Assembly (NCBI GenBank): GCA_963790965.1
Contig: CAWBQO010000003.1
Location: 62,001-126,000, forward strand
Reading direction: 5' to 3'
Length of the DNA: 64,000 nt
Origin: CAWBQO01 sp963790965
Lineage (GTDB): Bacteria; Bacteroidota; Rhodothermia; Rhodothermales; DASSAV01
A program made the position numbers and the translations under genes. Shown here piece by piece: positions 17,362 to 26,656 of this stretch. The notes under the pieces are model-generated. The model was not told the origin of the DNA, ran no database searches, and saw nothing but the letters and a program-made list of their open reading frames with translations. Within the stretch, counting starts at the first letter, position 1. Every line of letters starts with the position of its first letter.

Positions 17362-18882
17362 ATGAGGACGCTCCGTCGTTTTTCGTTCGCACTCTTCTTT
17401 CTGCTCTGCCTCGCCATGCCCGCACAGTCTCAATCCCTGCCGCTCGGCGACTTTCAAGCCGCTTCGGACATCGGCGCGGTGCGCCGGGCGGGCAGCAGCG
17501 CCTTTGATCCCGACCAGCAAACCTTCCGGCTCAGCGGCTCGGGAGAGAACATGTGGTTCGCTGCCGATGAAGGGCAGTTTGTTTGGCGCAAGATGCAGGG
17601 CAACGTGATCCTTGACGCAAGGACCGTCTGGGAAACGAGCGGCGGCGACCCTCATCGAAAAGCAGGACTCATGATCCGGGAGAGCCTCGCGCCGGATGCC
17701 GCCCACGTTAGCGCGGTCGTTCACGGCGACGGCCTCACTTCGCTCCAGTATCGCCGAACAGCGGGAGTCAGCACGGAGGAAGTGCGCTCGACAGCGACGG
17801 GCGCGGACGTGCTGCGTATCGAGCGCGCGGGCGACCGCTTCATCATAAGCGCGGCCCGGTTTGGCGAGGTTTTTCAAACGGATACGCTGGACGGCATCAA
17901 ACTCCCCGACAGCGTGTACGTTGGCCTGTTCGTCAGCGCTCACGACGCCGATGCGTTCGAGACGGCGATGTTCGACAACGTGCGGCTGACGGTGCCGGCT
18001 GCGCCGGACTTCGTCCCTTATCAGGACTATATCGGCAGCCGACTCGAGGTTCTGGATCTGAACTCCGGCCGCCGCCGCGTCATCTACGAATCCCCAGACG
18101 GAATTGAAGCGCCTAACTGGACCCGTGACGGCGAAGCGCTCATCTTCAACAAGGGAGGGAGCCTCTACCGTTTCGATCTCGACAAGGGCACGCCGGAAAA
18201 AATCCCAACGGGCGCTGCAAACCGGAATAACAACGACCACGTTCTCTCGTTCGATGGCAATTGGGTCGGGCTGAGTCATCACAGCGACGGGCCGGGTGGC
18301 GGGTCGCGCGTGTACGTGGTGCCGATAGAGGGGGGCGAGCCGAGGCTCGTCACGCCGCGCGCGCCGTCATACCTCCACGGCTGGTCGCCCGACGATCAGT
18401 TCCTTGTCTACACCGCCGAGCGGGGCGACGGCAACTACGACATTTACCGCATTCCTGCCGCGGGCGGGAAGGAAGAGCGCCTCACAACCGAAGCCGGGCT
18501 TGACGACGGCCCGGAATATACGCCGGACGGTAAGAGCATTCTGTTCAACTCGGTCCGCTCCGGGCTGATGCAGCTCTGGCGCATGGACGCGGACGGATCC
18601 GACCAGCGGGCGCTGACGGAAGACGGTTTCAATAACTGGTTCGCACATCCTTCGCCGGACGGGAGCCGCATCGTGTTTCTTTCCTTCGGCACCGACGTAG
18701 ATCCTTCCGATCACCCGTACTACAAACGCGTTCTGCTGCGCGAAATGCCAGGTTCGGGCGGTGCTCCGCGCGTGGTGGCGTATCTCTACGGCGGACAGGG
18801 CACGATCAACGTTCCGTCGTGGTCACCCGACGGGCGCTTCGTCGCCTTTGTCAGTAACACGGGTTCTTTAGGCCACCGCTGA
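17362..18882 (+). CDS. Secreted DUF1349-like plus TolB-type beta-propeller protein
   Basis: Secreted protein of 506 residues with signal peptide MRTLRRFSFALFFLLCLAMPAQS. Residues about 25-215 resemble a DUF1349/concanavalin-like lectin domain (FVWRKMQGNVILDARTVWE, HRKAGLMIRESL, YVGLFVSAHD). Residues about 225-506 form a WD40-like/TolB six-bladed propeller with repeats such as SPDDQFLVYTAERGDGNYDI and TPDGKSILFNSVRSG. Probably extracytoplasmic; ligand and activity unknown. It begins 11 nt after the SDR gene and may be co-transcribed. Confidence 0.85.
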   Translation: MRTLRRFSFALFFLLCLAMPAQSQSLPLGDFQAASDIGAVRRAGSSAFDPDQQTFRLSGSGENMWFAADEGQFVWRKMQGNVILDARTVWETSGGDPHRKAGLMIRESLAPDAAHVSAVVHGDGLTSLQYRRTAGVSTEEVRSTATGADVLRIERAGDRFIISAARFGEVFQTDTLDGIKLPDSVYVGLFVSAHDADAFETAMFDNVRLTVPAAPDFVPYQDYIGSRLEVLDLNSGRRRVIYESPDGIEAPNWTRDGEALIFNKGGSLYRFDLDKGTPEKIPTGAANRNNNDHVLSFDGNWVGLSHHSDGPGGGSRVYVVPIEGGEPRLVTPRAPSYLHGWSPDDQFLVYTAERGDGNYDIYRIPAAGGKEERLTTEAGLDDGPEYTPDGKSILFNSVRSGLMQLWRMDADGSDQRALTEDGFNNWFAHPSPDGSRIVFLSFGTDVDPSDHPYYKRVLLREMPGSGGAPRVVAYLYGGQGTINVPSWSPDGRFVAFVSNTGSLGHR

Positions 18883-18887
18883 CGGCC

Positions 18888-19436
18888 CTACGGGAAGAGC
18901 CGGTCAGGGCCTAGATCGCGCAGGCGCGCGGCGGAGGCGTCGCGCGGAGAGAGGATCGGGCTTTCGACAGGCCAGGGAATCCCGAGGTCCGGATCATTCC
19001 AGCAAATCACCCCTTCTGAAGCGGGCCGGTAGAGGTCCGTGCATTTATAATGGAACAGCGCATTCTCGCTCTGGACGAGAAACCCGTGCGCGAAGCCTTC
19101 AGGGATGAAAAGCTGTCGCCGGTTTTCTGAAGAAAGCGTAAGGCCAAACCACTTTCCGAAGGTGGGCGAGGAGCGCCGCAGGTCCACCGCGACGTCGTAG
19201 ACACTGCCGTCGATGCAGGATACCAGCTTGCCTTGCGGCCCCGGGTTCTGGAAATGCAGGCCGCGCAGGGTGCCCTTCGCGGAGAACGAGAAGTTATCCT
19301 GAACGAACCGGGCATCGAGACCAGCTTCGCGGTAGCGCGCTTCGTTATAGCTCTCGAAGAAGAACCCCCGGTGGTCTCCGAACACTGCCGGTTCCAAGAG
19401 GAGCACGTCGGGGAGATCGGTGCGGGTACATTTCAT
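18888..19436 (-). CDS. rfbC: RfbC/RmlC, dTDP-4-dehydrorhamnose 3,5-epimerase
   Basis: Cupin-fold epimerase of the dTDP-L-rhamnose pathway, 182 residues. It shows the usual opening LPDVLLLEPAVFGDHRGFFFESYN, the catalytic-His segment GTLRGLHFQNP, and VDLRRSSPTFGKW with the late FIPEGFAHGFLV. It ends the - strand unit rfbB-rfbA-rfbC, with 39 nt separating it from rfbA. It probably feeds LPS or other surface glycans. Confidence 0.95.
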   Translation of the reverse strand: MKCTRTDLPDVLLLEPAVFGDHRGFFFESYNEARYREAGLDARFVQDNFSFSAKGTLRGLHFQNPGPQGKLVSCIDGSVYDVAVDLRRSSPTFGKWFGLTLSSENRRQLFIPEGFAHGFLVQSENALFHYKCTDLYRPASEGVICWNDPDLGIPWPVESPILSPRDASAARLRDLGPDRLFP

Positions 19437-19475
19437 CGTGCGGACGCCAAATACGGCGGCAATGGTTTACCGCGC

Positions 19476-20360
19476 TTACTGTTCGTAAACGGAAGGGCGC
19501 TGCAGCAGGTCGAGCAGATACCGGCCGTAGTCGTTCTTGCGCATTTCCAGCCCAAGTTCTTCGAGCCTTTCGGCCGTGATCCAACCCGCGCGGTAGGCAA
19601 TCTCCTCCGGACAGGACACCTTCAGCCCCTGCCGCACCTCAACGACTTGTATGAAGTTGGATGCATCCATGAGCGACTGGTGCGTACCGGTATCGAGCCA
19701 GGCCATGCCCCGCCCCATAACTTCGACGCGCAGATCGCCGCTTTCCAGATACGTCCGGTTGACGTCCGTGATTTCGTATTCACCCCGTGCGCTCGGCTTC
19801 AGGTGCCGCGCAATATCGACCACCCGATTGTCGTAAAAGTAGAGGCCCGTCACGGCATAGTTGGACCGGGGCTTTTCCGGCTTCTCTTCGATGTCCGTCG
19901 CGCGGCCTTCGTCATCGAAACGGACCACGCCGTAGCGCTCCGGATCCCGCACATAGTAGGCGAAGACCGTTGCGCCGGACGCTCCCGCCGACGCGCGGCG
20001 GAGCATCGCGGGCAGGCCGTGGCCGTAGAAGATGTTATCGCCGAGGACGAGTGAAACCGGGTCGTTGCCGATGAAGTCGGCCCCTATGACGAACGCCTGG
20101 GCAAGTCCGTCGGGACTCGGCTGTTCGGCGTACTGAACCGAAAGGCCCCACTGCGACCCATCCCGTAGCAGCCGTTGAAAGCCCGGCAGGTCGTGGGGCG
20201 TGGATATTATCAGAATGTCTCGAATACCCGCCAGCATGAGCGTGCTGAGCGGATAGTAGATCATCGGTTTGTCATAGACGGGCATGAGCTGCTTGCTCAC
20301 GGCAACCGTCAGCGGGTAGAGGCGCGTGCCGCTGCCACCTGCGAGTATAATGCCTTTCAT
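19476..20360 (-). CDS. rfbA: RfbA/RmlA, glucose-1-phosphate thymidylyltransferase
   Basis: Makes dTDP-glucose from dTTP and glucose-1-phosphate. The 294-residue protein begins with MKGIILAGGSGTRLYPLT, the nucleotide-binding loop, and contains SKQLMPVYDKPMIYYPLSTL, LGDNIFYGHGLP and IEEKPEKPRSNYAVTGLYFYD, all diagnostic for RmlA. It lies between rfbB and rfbC. No rfbD (reductase) is seen in this window, so the last rhamnose step must be encoded elsewhere. Confidence 0.97.
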   Translation of the reverse strand: MKGIILAGGSGTRLYPLTVAVSKQLMPVYDKPMIYYPLSTLMLAGIRDILIISTPHDLPGFQRLLRDGSQWGLSVQYAEQPSPDGLAQAFVIGADFIGNDPVSLVLGDNIFYGHGLPAMLRRASAGASGATVFAYYVRDPERYGVVRFDDEGRATDIEEKPEKPRSNYAVTGLYFYDNRVVDIARHLKPSARGEYEITDVNRTYLESGDLRVEVMGRGMAWLDTGTHQSLMDASNFIQVVEVRQGLKVSCPEEIAYRAGWITAERLEELGLEMRKNDYGRYLLDLLQRPSVYEQ

Positions 20361-20390
20361 GCTGAACGAAGTGCGTGTTCGCGAAGTGCT

Positions 20391-21449
20391 TTATGCCGAT
20401 TGTCCGAGCCGTTCGAGCTGGTACTTGCCCGCCAGAACGTTCTCCCACCACGCGCGGTGGCCTAAGTACCACTCGACCGTCTTACGAATGCCGCTTTCGA
20501 ACGACTCCTCCGGCGTCCAGCCAAGCTGCGCCTGTATCTTGGATGCGTCGATGGCATAGCGAAGATCGTGGCCTGGCCGGTCCTTGACGAAAGCGATGCG
20601 CGACCGGTATGGTTCGCCGCTTGGTGTCGGCTTCAACTCGTCGAGGATGCCGCAGATGGTTTGCACGACCTCGATGTTGGCGCGCTCGTTGTGCCCGCCG
20701 ATGTTGTACGTCTCTCCCGGCCGGCCCTCGTCCAGCACCCGGCAGAGCGCCCGAACGTGATCCTCGACGTAGAGCCAGTCACGAACGTTCTTCCCGGCCC
20801 CGTAGACCGGAATCGACTCGCCCGCGAGGGCCTTCAGGATTACGACGGGAATGAGCTTCTCAGGATACTGATAGGGACCGTAGTTGTTGGAGCAGTTCGT
20901 CACGAGCGTCGGGACGCCGAAGGTATGGTACCACGCCCGAACGAGGTGGTCGGACGCGGCTTTGCTTGCGCTGTACGGCGAGGTGGGCGCGTACGGGGTG
21001 GTTTCCCTGAAAAGGTCGTCTGCTCCGAGCGTCCCGTAGACCTCGTCCGTGGAAACGTGCAAGAACCGAAATGAGCGCTTCGCCTCGTCGGGGAGTTCAT
21101 TGTAATGCGCACGCGCGGCTTCGAGCAATGTGTACGTTCCGACGATGTTCGTCTCGATGAACTCCCCCGGCCCGTCAATCGAACGGTCGACGTGCGACTC
21201 TGCCGCCAGGTGCATGACCGCGTAGGGCTTGTATGTCTCAAAGAGTCGGCGGACGGACGCGGCGTCAGCGATGTCCACTTGTTCAAAGTGGTGCCGAGGG
21301 TTGCCTGATACTTCATCAACGGACGAGAGATTACCCGCGTAGGTAAGCTTGTCGACGTTGACGACCTCGCTCTCCGTTTCGCCGATGAGATACCGCACGA
21401 GCGCGGAGCCGATGAACCCGGCACCGCCAGTTACAAGTATGCGCTTCAT
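20391..21449 (-). CDS. rfbB: RfbB/RmlB, dTDP-glucose 4,6-dehydratase
   Basis: Extended SDR enzyme of 352 residues that makes dTDP-4-keto-6-deoxyglucose. It has the NAD-binding ILVTGGAGFIGSALVRYL, the segment HLAAESHVDRSI, HVSTDEVYG and the YSASKAASDHLV catalytic YxxxK. The C-terminus (WYLGHRAWWENVLAGKYQ) is typical. I chose the ATG at 21449 (MKRILVTGG) over one at 21482 because the Rossmann strand begins there. First gene of the rfbB-A-C unit. Confidence 0.96.
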   Translation of the reverse strand: MKRILVTGGAGFIGSALVRYLIGETESEVVNVDKLTYAGNLSSVDEVSGNPRHHFEQVDIADAASVRRLFETYKPYAVMHLAAESHVDRSIDGPGEFIETNIVGTYTLLEAARAHYNELPDEAKRSFRFLHVSTDEVYGTLGADDLFRETTPYAPTSPYSASKAASDHLVRAWYHTFGVPTLVTNCSNNYGPYQYPEKLIPVVILKALAGESIPVYGAGKNVRDWLYVEDHVRALCRVLDEGRPGETYNIGGHNERANIEVVQTICGILDELKPTPSGEPYRSRIAFVKDRPGHDLRYAIDASKIQAQLGWTPEESFESGIRKTVEWYLGHRAWWENVLAGKYQLERLGQSA

Positions 21450-21586
21450 CATATACTGGAAAATTCCGTTGTACCATCGCACCGCGCAGGGAAGTAGGTG
21501 CGCGGCGGAAGATAGCGCCTTCGGGCGAGGGCAGCAAGCGAGAGTGAACCAAACTCGCCCGCTCTTACAAGAGACCGCTTACAAGG

Positions 21587-22294
21587 TCAGTCCGCCGGCT
21601 GCCACACATAGGTGCCCACGCGGTCGATGTACCCTATACGTCCGCCGGTTTCGACGCGGGCAATCGAGCCCTTGAAGTCCCACGCATGGTCGTATTGCGC
21701 GGGGATGATCATCTTTCCGGAAGCGTCGATGTATCCCCAGCGGCCGTCCATCATCACGCGCGCCAGTCCTTCAGAAAAATGCCAGGCGCGCTCAAAGCGC
21801 GGGGCGATCACGACTTGCCCGTCGGCACCCTTAAAGCCGTATAAACCATCTAGATGGAAAAGGGTGAGATCCGCCGACTCCCGCTTCTCTTCAACCACGA
21901 CGCCGTATTCCATGTCGAAGTCCGACTCTTTGACAATGCGCCCTTTTCGGTCGATCAGCCGCCAGCCGTCGGGTGCGAGTACCGGTGCGAGACCGTCCGA
22001 GAAGTACCAGGCATCTTCAAACTGCGGTTCGATCACCGGCCGTCCGACCGGATTGATGAAGCCGAAGCGGCCGTCCCGTTGCACGAGCGCGAGTCCCTCG
22101 GAGAAGTCGCCCGCCAGGTCGAAAGCGGTGGGAATGACCAGATTCCCGGCCGCGTTGATGTATCCCCACTTGCCATTCTGCAGGACGGGGTACCGGTCCG
22201 CCGCCTGCCGGCTTGCTCCCGTTCGGCCGGTGAGACTGCAACCGGAGGCGATGAGAATCACGCCGAGCGTGAGGGCGATAGAGGATCGTGACAT
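21587..22294 (-). CDS. WG-repeat lipoprotein
   Basis: Secreted lipoprotein of 235 residues with lipobox LIASGCS and then at least six WG-type repeats, e.g. GKWGYINAAGNLVIP, GRFGFINPVGRPVIEP, GLYGFKGADGQVVIAP, GRWGYIDASGKMIIPA and GRIGYIDRVG. WG repeats are thought to form beta structures that bind partners at the cell surface, but function is unknown. The start at 22294 (MSRSSIAL) gives a good signal sequence; the 13 codons upstream do not. It stands apart from the rfb unit. Confidence 0.85.
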   Translation of the reverse strand: MSRSSIALTLGVILIASGCSLTGRTGASRQAADRYPVLQNGKWGYINAAGNLVIPTAFDLAGDFSEGLALVQRDGRFGFINPVGRPVIEPQFEDAWYFSDGLAPVLAPDGWRLIDRKGRIVKESDFDMEYGVVVEEKRESADLTLFHLDGLYGFKGADGQVVIAPRFERAWHFSEGLARVMMDGRWGYIDASGKMIIPAQYDHAWDFKGSIARVETGGRIGYIDRVGTYVWQPAD

Positions 22295-22434
22295 GGCGAC
22301 TGGATAGAATGGAAGGTCGAATCGTTTACGCATGTACCCCTATGCGGCCGACGTGATCTGAAGGGACGGCTTATTTGTCAACTTGTTCATGGCGGCCGTT
22401 CTCGCCGCTGCCAGTAAACCTACGCTTCCGGCAC

Positions 22435-22908
22435 ATGAAAGACATTTCAATGCATAAAGCATCCCGGTTCGATGCGCTCGACCGCACGATCTCCAACTTC
22501 ATGGAGACGTATGGCGTTGTGCTGCTCCGGTACTCCCTTGCGGTCGTTTTCATCTGGTTCGGACTGCTGAAGCCGCTCGGCATGAGTCCGGCGGAAGACC
22601 TTGTGCGGAACACCGTAACGTGGTGGGATTTCGACTGGTTCTTTCCGCTGCTCGGCTGGTGGGAGGTTGCGATAGGCATCTGCCTGATCTTCAGACCGCT
22701 GCTCCGTTTCGGCATTCTGCTGTTGCTGCTGCAGATGCCCGGCGCTATGTCGCCCATCCTGCTTGAGCCAAGCGCCATCTTCAACGGAAACCCGTTCGCG
22801 CTGACCATCGAAGGCCAGTATGTGATCAAGAACATCGTGCTTATTAGCGCCGCGCTTGTCGTTGGAGGAACGGTGCGGAGTACCCGCTCCGGCGAAACCG
22901 TAGTTTAG
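22435..22908 (+). CDS. DoxX/DUF417-like membrane protein
   Basis: Four-helix membrane protein of 157 residues. The first helix carries YGVVLLRYSLAVVFIWFGLLKPLGMSP, the signature of the YkgB/DUF417 branch of the DoxX-like superfamily. Later helices include WWEVAIGICLIFRPLLRFGI and YVIKNIVLISAALVVGG. Function is not established for the family; some members relate to oxidative or chloride stress. It is divergent from the WG-repeat gene and 9 nt upstream of the dipeptidase gene, so likely co-transcribed with it. Confidence 0.8.
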   Translation: MKDISMHKASRFDALDRTISNFMETYGVVLLRYSLAVVFIWFGLLKPLGMSPAEDLVRNTVTWWDFDWFFPLLGWWEVAIGICLIFRPLLRFGILLLLLQMPGAMSPILLEPSAIFNGNPFALTIEGQYVIKNIVLISAALVVGGTVRSTRSGETVV

Positions 22909-22917
22909 ACTGCTTCT

Positions 22918-24267
22918 ATGCTTTCCCGTAAAGTCCTCGGGCTGTCCGAGCGTTTTCTGAAATCCGGCTTTCTTGCCGGCTTGATCTTGTTCGGTGTGCT
23001 CTCCGGTTGCCAGACGGAGCAAGAAGCCAGCGCCGAGGTGAAGCGCGTACCTTCGGACACGGTGGTCGTTGCCCCCGTCGATTCCGTCGCCGAGATGACC
23101 GACGGCGGGCGAATCGCGCTGCCCGCTGTCCGGCAGAAGATCTTGGCGCGCGAAGACTCGCTCTGGCGCGAGGCGCTGCGCATTCACTACAACGCCATCG
23201 TGCTCGACGGGCACATCGACACGCCCTCCCTGATGGTAGACGAGGGGTATCGCTTTCCAGAGCGTCACAGGACCGATAATGTTGATCTTCCGCGGATGAT
23301 CGAAGGGGGACTGGACGGAGCGTTCTTCTCGATTTACGTGGCTCCCGGCTATGGCGAAGGGGAGGGGGCGACCAACAGGGCGCGTCGCCTTATCGATGAA
23401 GTCAAACGGCAGGTGGCCGGCGCGGACAGCCTGCAATTGGCCACTACGGCAGATGATGTGCGCCGCATTTCCCGGTCGGGGCGCAAGGCGGTGCTGATGG
23501 GCATTGAAGGAGGGCACGCGCTTGCCGGATCTCTCGAGACGCTTCGGGAGATGCGCGCGGCGGGGGTTCGGTACGTCACGCTGACCCACATCAACACGAA
23601 CTCTTGGGCGGACGCTTCGCAGGCCGCTCCTCGCTGGGGCGGGCTGAACGACCTGGGCCGCCGGATGGTTCGAGAAATGAATCGGATCGGCATGATCGTC
23701 GACCTGTCGCACGTCTCGGACTCGACGTTCTACGACGCCGTTGCGGTCTCCCGCGCTCCGGTCATCCTGTCCCATTCCTCGTCCCGAGCGCTTTCGCCGA
23801 ACGTGCGAAACGCCACGGACGATATGGTTCGGGCGCTGGCGCGCAATGGCGGCGTCGTGATGATCAACTTCTTCGACGGAGCCGTAAACCCGAACTTGAA
23901 CGAGGAGGTCATGCAGGAGGTCGACCGGCGGCTTCCCGGCGCGGACAAGCACAACTACTGGAACGTCGTTTACGGCGTCAAGCGTGAACGCGGCATCCCC
24001 GGCGCGCGTCTGGAGGACGTTGTGGACCACATCGATCATCTGGTCAAGGTGGCGGGAGTAGACCATGTGGGACTCGGGTCCGATTTCGACGGCGTGTTCG
24101 ACCTGCCCGCGGGACTCGACGACGTGACGCGCCTGCCCTGGATCACGTACGGTCTCCTCAAGCGCGGCTACTCTGAGGAGGACGTGTACAAAATCCTCGG
24201 CGGCAACACCCTGCGCGTTCTGGAAGAGGCGGACCGGGCGGCAGAGCGCTTTCAGTCTGCCCGGTGA
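22918..24267 (+). CDS. Membrane dipeptidase (peptidase family M19), lipoprotein
   Basis: Zinc dipeptidase of the renal-dipeptidase type, 449 residues. The N-terminus is a lipoprotein signal (FLAGLILFGVLSGCQ), so it is probably anchored in an envelope membrane. Metal-binding elements are visible: HIDTPSLM (first His/Asp), MGIEGGHAL (bridging Glu), VDLSHVSD and LSHSSSRAL. The late Asp is in GLGSDFDGV. The family cleaves dipeptides, often with D-residues at the C-terminus. Located just after the DoxX-like gene. Confidence 0.93.
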   Translation: MLSRKVLGLSERFLKSGFLAGLILFGVLSGCQTEQEASAEVKRVPSDTVVVAPVDSVAEMTDGGRIALPAVRQKILAREDSLWREALRIHYNAIVLDGHIDTPSLMVDEGYRFPERHRTDNVDLPRMIEGGLDGAFFSIYVAPGYGEGEGATNRARRLIDEVKRQVAGADSLQLATTADDVRRISRSGRKAVLMGIEGGHALAGSLETLREMRAAGVRYVTLTHINTNSWADASQAAPRWGGLNDLGRRMVREMNRIGMIVDLSHVSDSTFYDAVAVSRAPVILSHSSSRALSPNVRNATDDMVRALARNGGVVMINFFDGAVNPNLNEEVMQEVDRRLPGADKHNYWNVVYGVKRERGIPGARLEDVVDHIDHLVKVAGVDHVGLGSDFDGVFDLPAGLDDVTRLPWITYGLLKRGYSEEDVYKILGGNTLRVLEEADRAAERFQSAR

Positions 24268-24366
24268 AACGGCGAACAAGCTTGCGAGCCGCGGCGTTCG
24301 ACGGCAGACTCTTCCGGCCGGTCGGGCATGGATGACGTTGGCCCACGCCGGAAACCTGCTTTCCCG

Positions 24367-25110
24367 ATGATCCCCCTCAACATTACGACGGTCTTTCTCC
24401 TGGCGAGTCTCACGGCGGTGGCGACCGGCGTGGGAGCGCTGCCTCTGCACTTTGTCGACGGCGTGCGGCCGAGTCTGATCGGCCTGGCGAACGCGCTCGC
24501 CGCGGGGCTGATGCTGGCGGCAAGCCTCGGGCTAATCATCGAAGGTTCGGCTTTTGGCGTCGGGTCTTTGTTGCTTGGAATGGTGTTCGGTGGAGCCTTC
24601 GTATACGGTACCCATGCGTGGCTGGAACGCCGGCCGGACTTCACCCTCGGTGCCCTCTCCGGCCTTGATGCCCGCAAGGTGCTCATGATCATGGCCGTGA
24701 TGACGGTGCATTCGTTCACGGAAGGAGTGGGCGTGGGCGTCTCGTTTGCCGGCGGCGACGCGCTCGGCTTGTTCATCACCGGGGCGATTGCCTTTCACAA
24801 TGTGCCGGAGGGGCTTGCCATTGCGCTTGTGCTCGTGCCGCGCGGATCGTCGGTTCGCGCCGCCGTCGGATGGAGCATCTTCTCCTCACTCCCGCAGCCG
24901 CTCATGGCCGTGCCGGCGTTCCTGTTCGTCTCCCACTTTGCGACGCTGCTTCCATTTGGATTTGGATTTGCGGCGGGCGCAATGATCTGGATGACGGCAT
25001 CAGAGCTGATTCCCGAAGCCATCGAGAAGACGCCCAAGTGGGCGGTGGGGCTGACGATTCTCATCAGCCTTGCCGCCGGCGCGCTCCTCCAGGCGGCTCT
25101 GTCGGTTTAA
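24367..25110 (+). CDS. ZIP-family metal transporter
   Basis: Polytopic membrane protein of 247 residues from the ATG at 24367. The ZIP metal site is visible in helices 4 and 5: VHSFTEGVGVGVSF (HxxxE) and AFHNVPEGLAIAL (HNxPEG). Both are the signature ligands for zinc or iron. The frame opens at 24328 with 13 residues of poor hydrophobicity, so I prefer the later start. It converges with thiL, six bases away. Confidence 0.88.
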   Translation: MIPLNITTVFLLASLTAVATGVGALPLHFVDGVRPSLIGLANALAAGLMLAASLGLIIEGSAFGVGSLLLGMVFGGAFVYGTHAWLERRPDFTLGALSGLDARKVLMIMAVMTVHSFTEGVGVGVSFAGGDALGLFITGAIAFHNVPEGLAIALVLVPRGSSVRAAVGWSIFSSLPQPLMAVPAFLFVSHFATLLPFGFGFAAGAMIWMTASELIPEAIEKTPKWAVGLTILISLAAGALLQAALSV

Positions 25111-25116
25111 GCGGTT

Positions 25117-26184
25117 TTACAGCCCGGCCGCCGGGTCGTAGCCGAAATGCTGGAAGCCGCGGGCTTCGAGCGAAATGTCCGTACCGTCCGGCGTGCGCAC
25201 GCGAACGCCCTCTGCCGCGTCGGTTATTTCCCCGATAACCGCGAAGCTCTCCGGCTTTAGTTTGTCGAGCACTGCGTGCGGCATGGTGAAGAGGAGTTCG
25301 TAGTCTTCCCCGCCGAAGAGCGCAAAGCTGTCGACGTCTTCCTCCATATCGTCGGCGGCGAGGCGGGTTTCGAGGTCGATCGGCACGGATCCGGCATGAA
25401 GCACCGCGCCGCAGCCTGAGAGGCGACAGATGTGGTGGACCTCCGAGGCGAGTCCATCCGAGATGTCGATCATGGCATGAGGACGCACGCCGCGTTCGGC
25501 CCAGTCGCGGATCGTTTCCATGCGCGCGCTCGGCGCGAGCTGGCGGCCTATGATGTAGCGGTAGCGATCCAGATCCGGTTTGAACGCCTCACCCTGCTTC
25601 TGAAGCTCGTCGCGCTGCTTGAGAAGCACCCGAAGTCCGGCGTAGGATGCGCCGAGGTCGCCGGTTACGCAGAGCGCATCGCCGACCTTCGCGTTGCTCC
25701 GGTAGGCAATCGCGTGTTCTTCGGCCTCACCGATGACCGTGATGGAGAGAACGAGACGGTTTGCGGCCGTTGTGTCGCCGCCGATGATTGATAGGCCGTA
25801 GAGGTCGGCTGCGCGCTTTAGCCCCCGGTAAATAGCCTCGACCATTTCTACGGTCATGTTGCCGGGCAGGCCGAGCGCCACCGTGGCGAAACGCGGCAGC
25901 GCGTTCATGGCCGCAATGTCGCTAACGTTGACCGAGAGCGCCTTAAATCCGAGGTGCTCGAGCGGCGTGAGCATCCGGTCAAAATGGACGGCCTCGATGA
26001 GCGCGTCGGTTGTTACGACGTGGACGCGCCCGTCGCCGATGCGGTAAACGGCGGCATCGTCGGAGATGCCTTCGACGATGTCCTCATCGGTGCTGTGGCC
26101 GAGAATGGCGTCCATGCGGTCAATGAGTCCGAACTCGCCGAGATCGGAAATGGGCGTAAAGTCGGGCGGAGTGCTGTTGGACAC
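25117..26184 (-). CDS. thiL: ThiL, thiamine-monophosphate kinase
   Basis: Phosphorylates thiamine monophosphate to the active diphosphate. The 355-residue protein shows LGEFGLIDRM, the metal-binding GISDDAAVY (39-47, usually GIGDDAA), TTDALIEAVHF, LSVNVSDIAAM, GLKRAADLYGLSIIGGDTT and DISDGLASE, all ThiL hallmarks. I chose a GTG start at 26184 because the ATG at 26325 would add 47 residues unlike the family; the start is the main uncertainty. The second position of the Mg motif is Ser instead of Gly, a mild variation. Confidence 0.92.
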   Translation of the reverse strand: MSNSTPPDFTPISDLGEFGLIDRMDAILGHSTDEDIVEGISDDAAVYRIGDGRVHVVTTDALIEAVHFDRMLTPLEHLGFKALSVNVSDIAAMNALPRFATVALGLPGNMTVEMVEAIYRGLKRAADLYGLSIIGGDTTAANRLVLSITVIGEAEEHAIAYRSNAKVGDALCVTGDLGASYAGLRVLLKQRDELQKQGEAFKPDLDRYRYIIGRQLAPSARMETIRDWAERGVRPHAMIDISDGLASEVHHICRLSGCGAVLHAGSVPIDLETRLAADDMEEDVDSFALFGGEDYELLFTMPHAVLDKLKPESFAVIGEITDAAEGVRVRTPDGTDISLEARGFQHFGYDPAAGL

Positions 26185-26656
26185 GGCAGAGGCGGTAAGG
26201 TGGGCAAGATGCGCCTTTGGAAACGCCAGCCACCGCCGCGGTTCCGCAGCACATGGCGGTAGGCGCAAAACGTCGGAAAAAATGGCCGGCGGTGCCTCCT
26301 TGCAGAGCCGCGCGCCTTGTATCAAGGTCCCTGTGCTGTGAAGCCCGGCGCGGCCGTACGGTCTATTCTATAAGACGAGTTTCTGTCCAGTGACGGCCGT
26401 GCCTGCCCGGCTCCTAACTGAAGGGAGGAACGTTCCCGCGAGTCTTCGGGATGCCGGCGTCGCGCACCGGCAGGGGGCGGCCGGGTGGTGCACGGTTTTC
26501 TACCCCAAACATTAGCCAATGGCTGCTTGACTCGACAGCGTTTTCATGTACCTCCTCCTATAGTGATAATATCACTACGGCGCGCTGCCGGAGCCAGGGG
26601 GATGCCGAGACCCTGCTCCCTGGTGCCGCCGCTCTGCCGGACACTACACCCCATCG
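26185..26656. other. Intergenic region upstream of the SusC fragment
   Basis: 472 nt between the divergent thiL and susC-like genes. No convincing gene is present. It includes the perfect palindrome at 26561-26577 and a GC-rich stretch with several short inverted repeats around 26430-26490. Promoters for both flanking genes should lie here. Confidence 0.5.
26561..26577. promoter_or_regulatory. Perfect inverted repeat upstream of susC-like gene
   Basis: TAGTGAT-AAT-ATCACTA: two perfect 7-bp arms around a 3-nt centre, 80 nt before the susC-like start. It is AT-rich within a GC-rich region, as expected for an operator of a dimeric regulator. The binding protein is unknown. Confidence 0.45.

Noticed and set aside
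22447..24450. Very long - strand open frame (667 codons) across the DoxX-like and dipeptidase genes
   Set aside because: It is antisense to two clearly recognised proteins, and its translation is Arg/His-rich without domains. High GC content produces such shadows.
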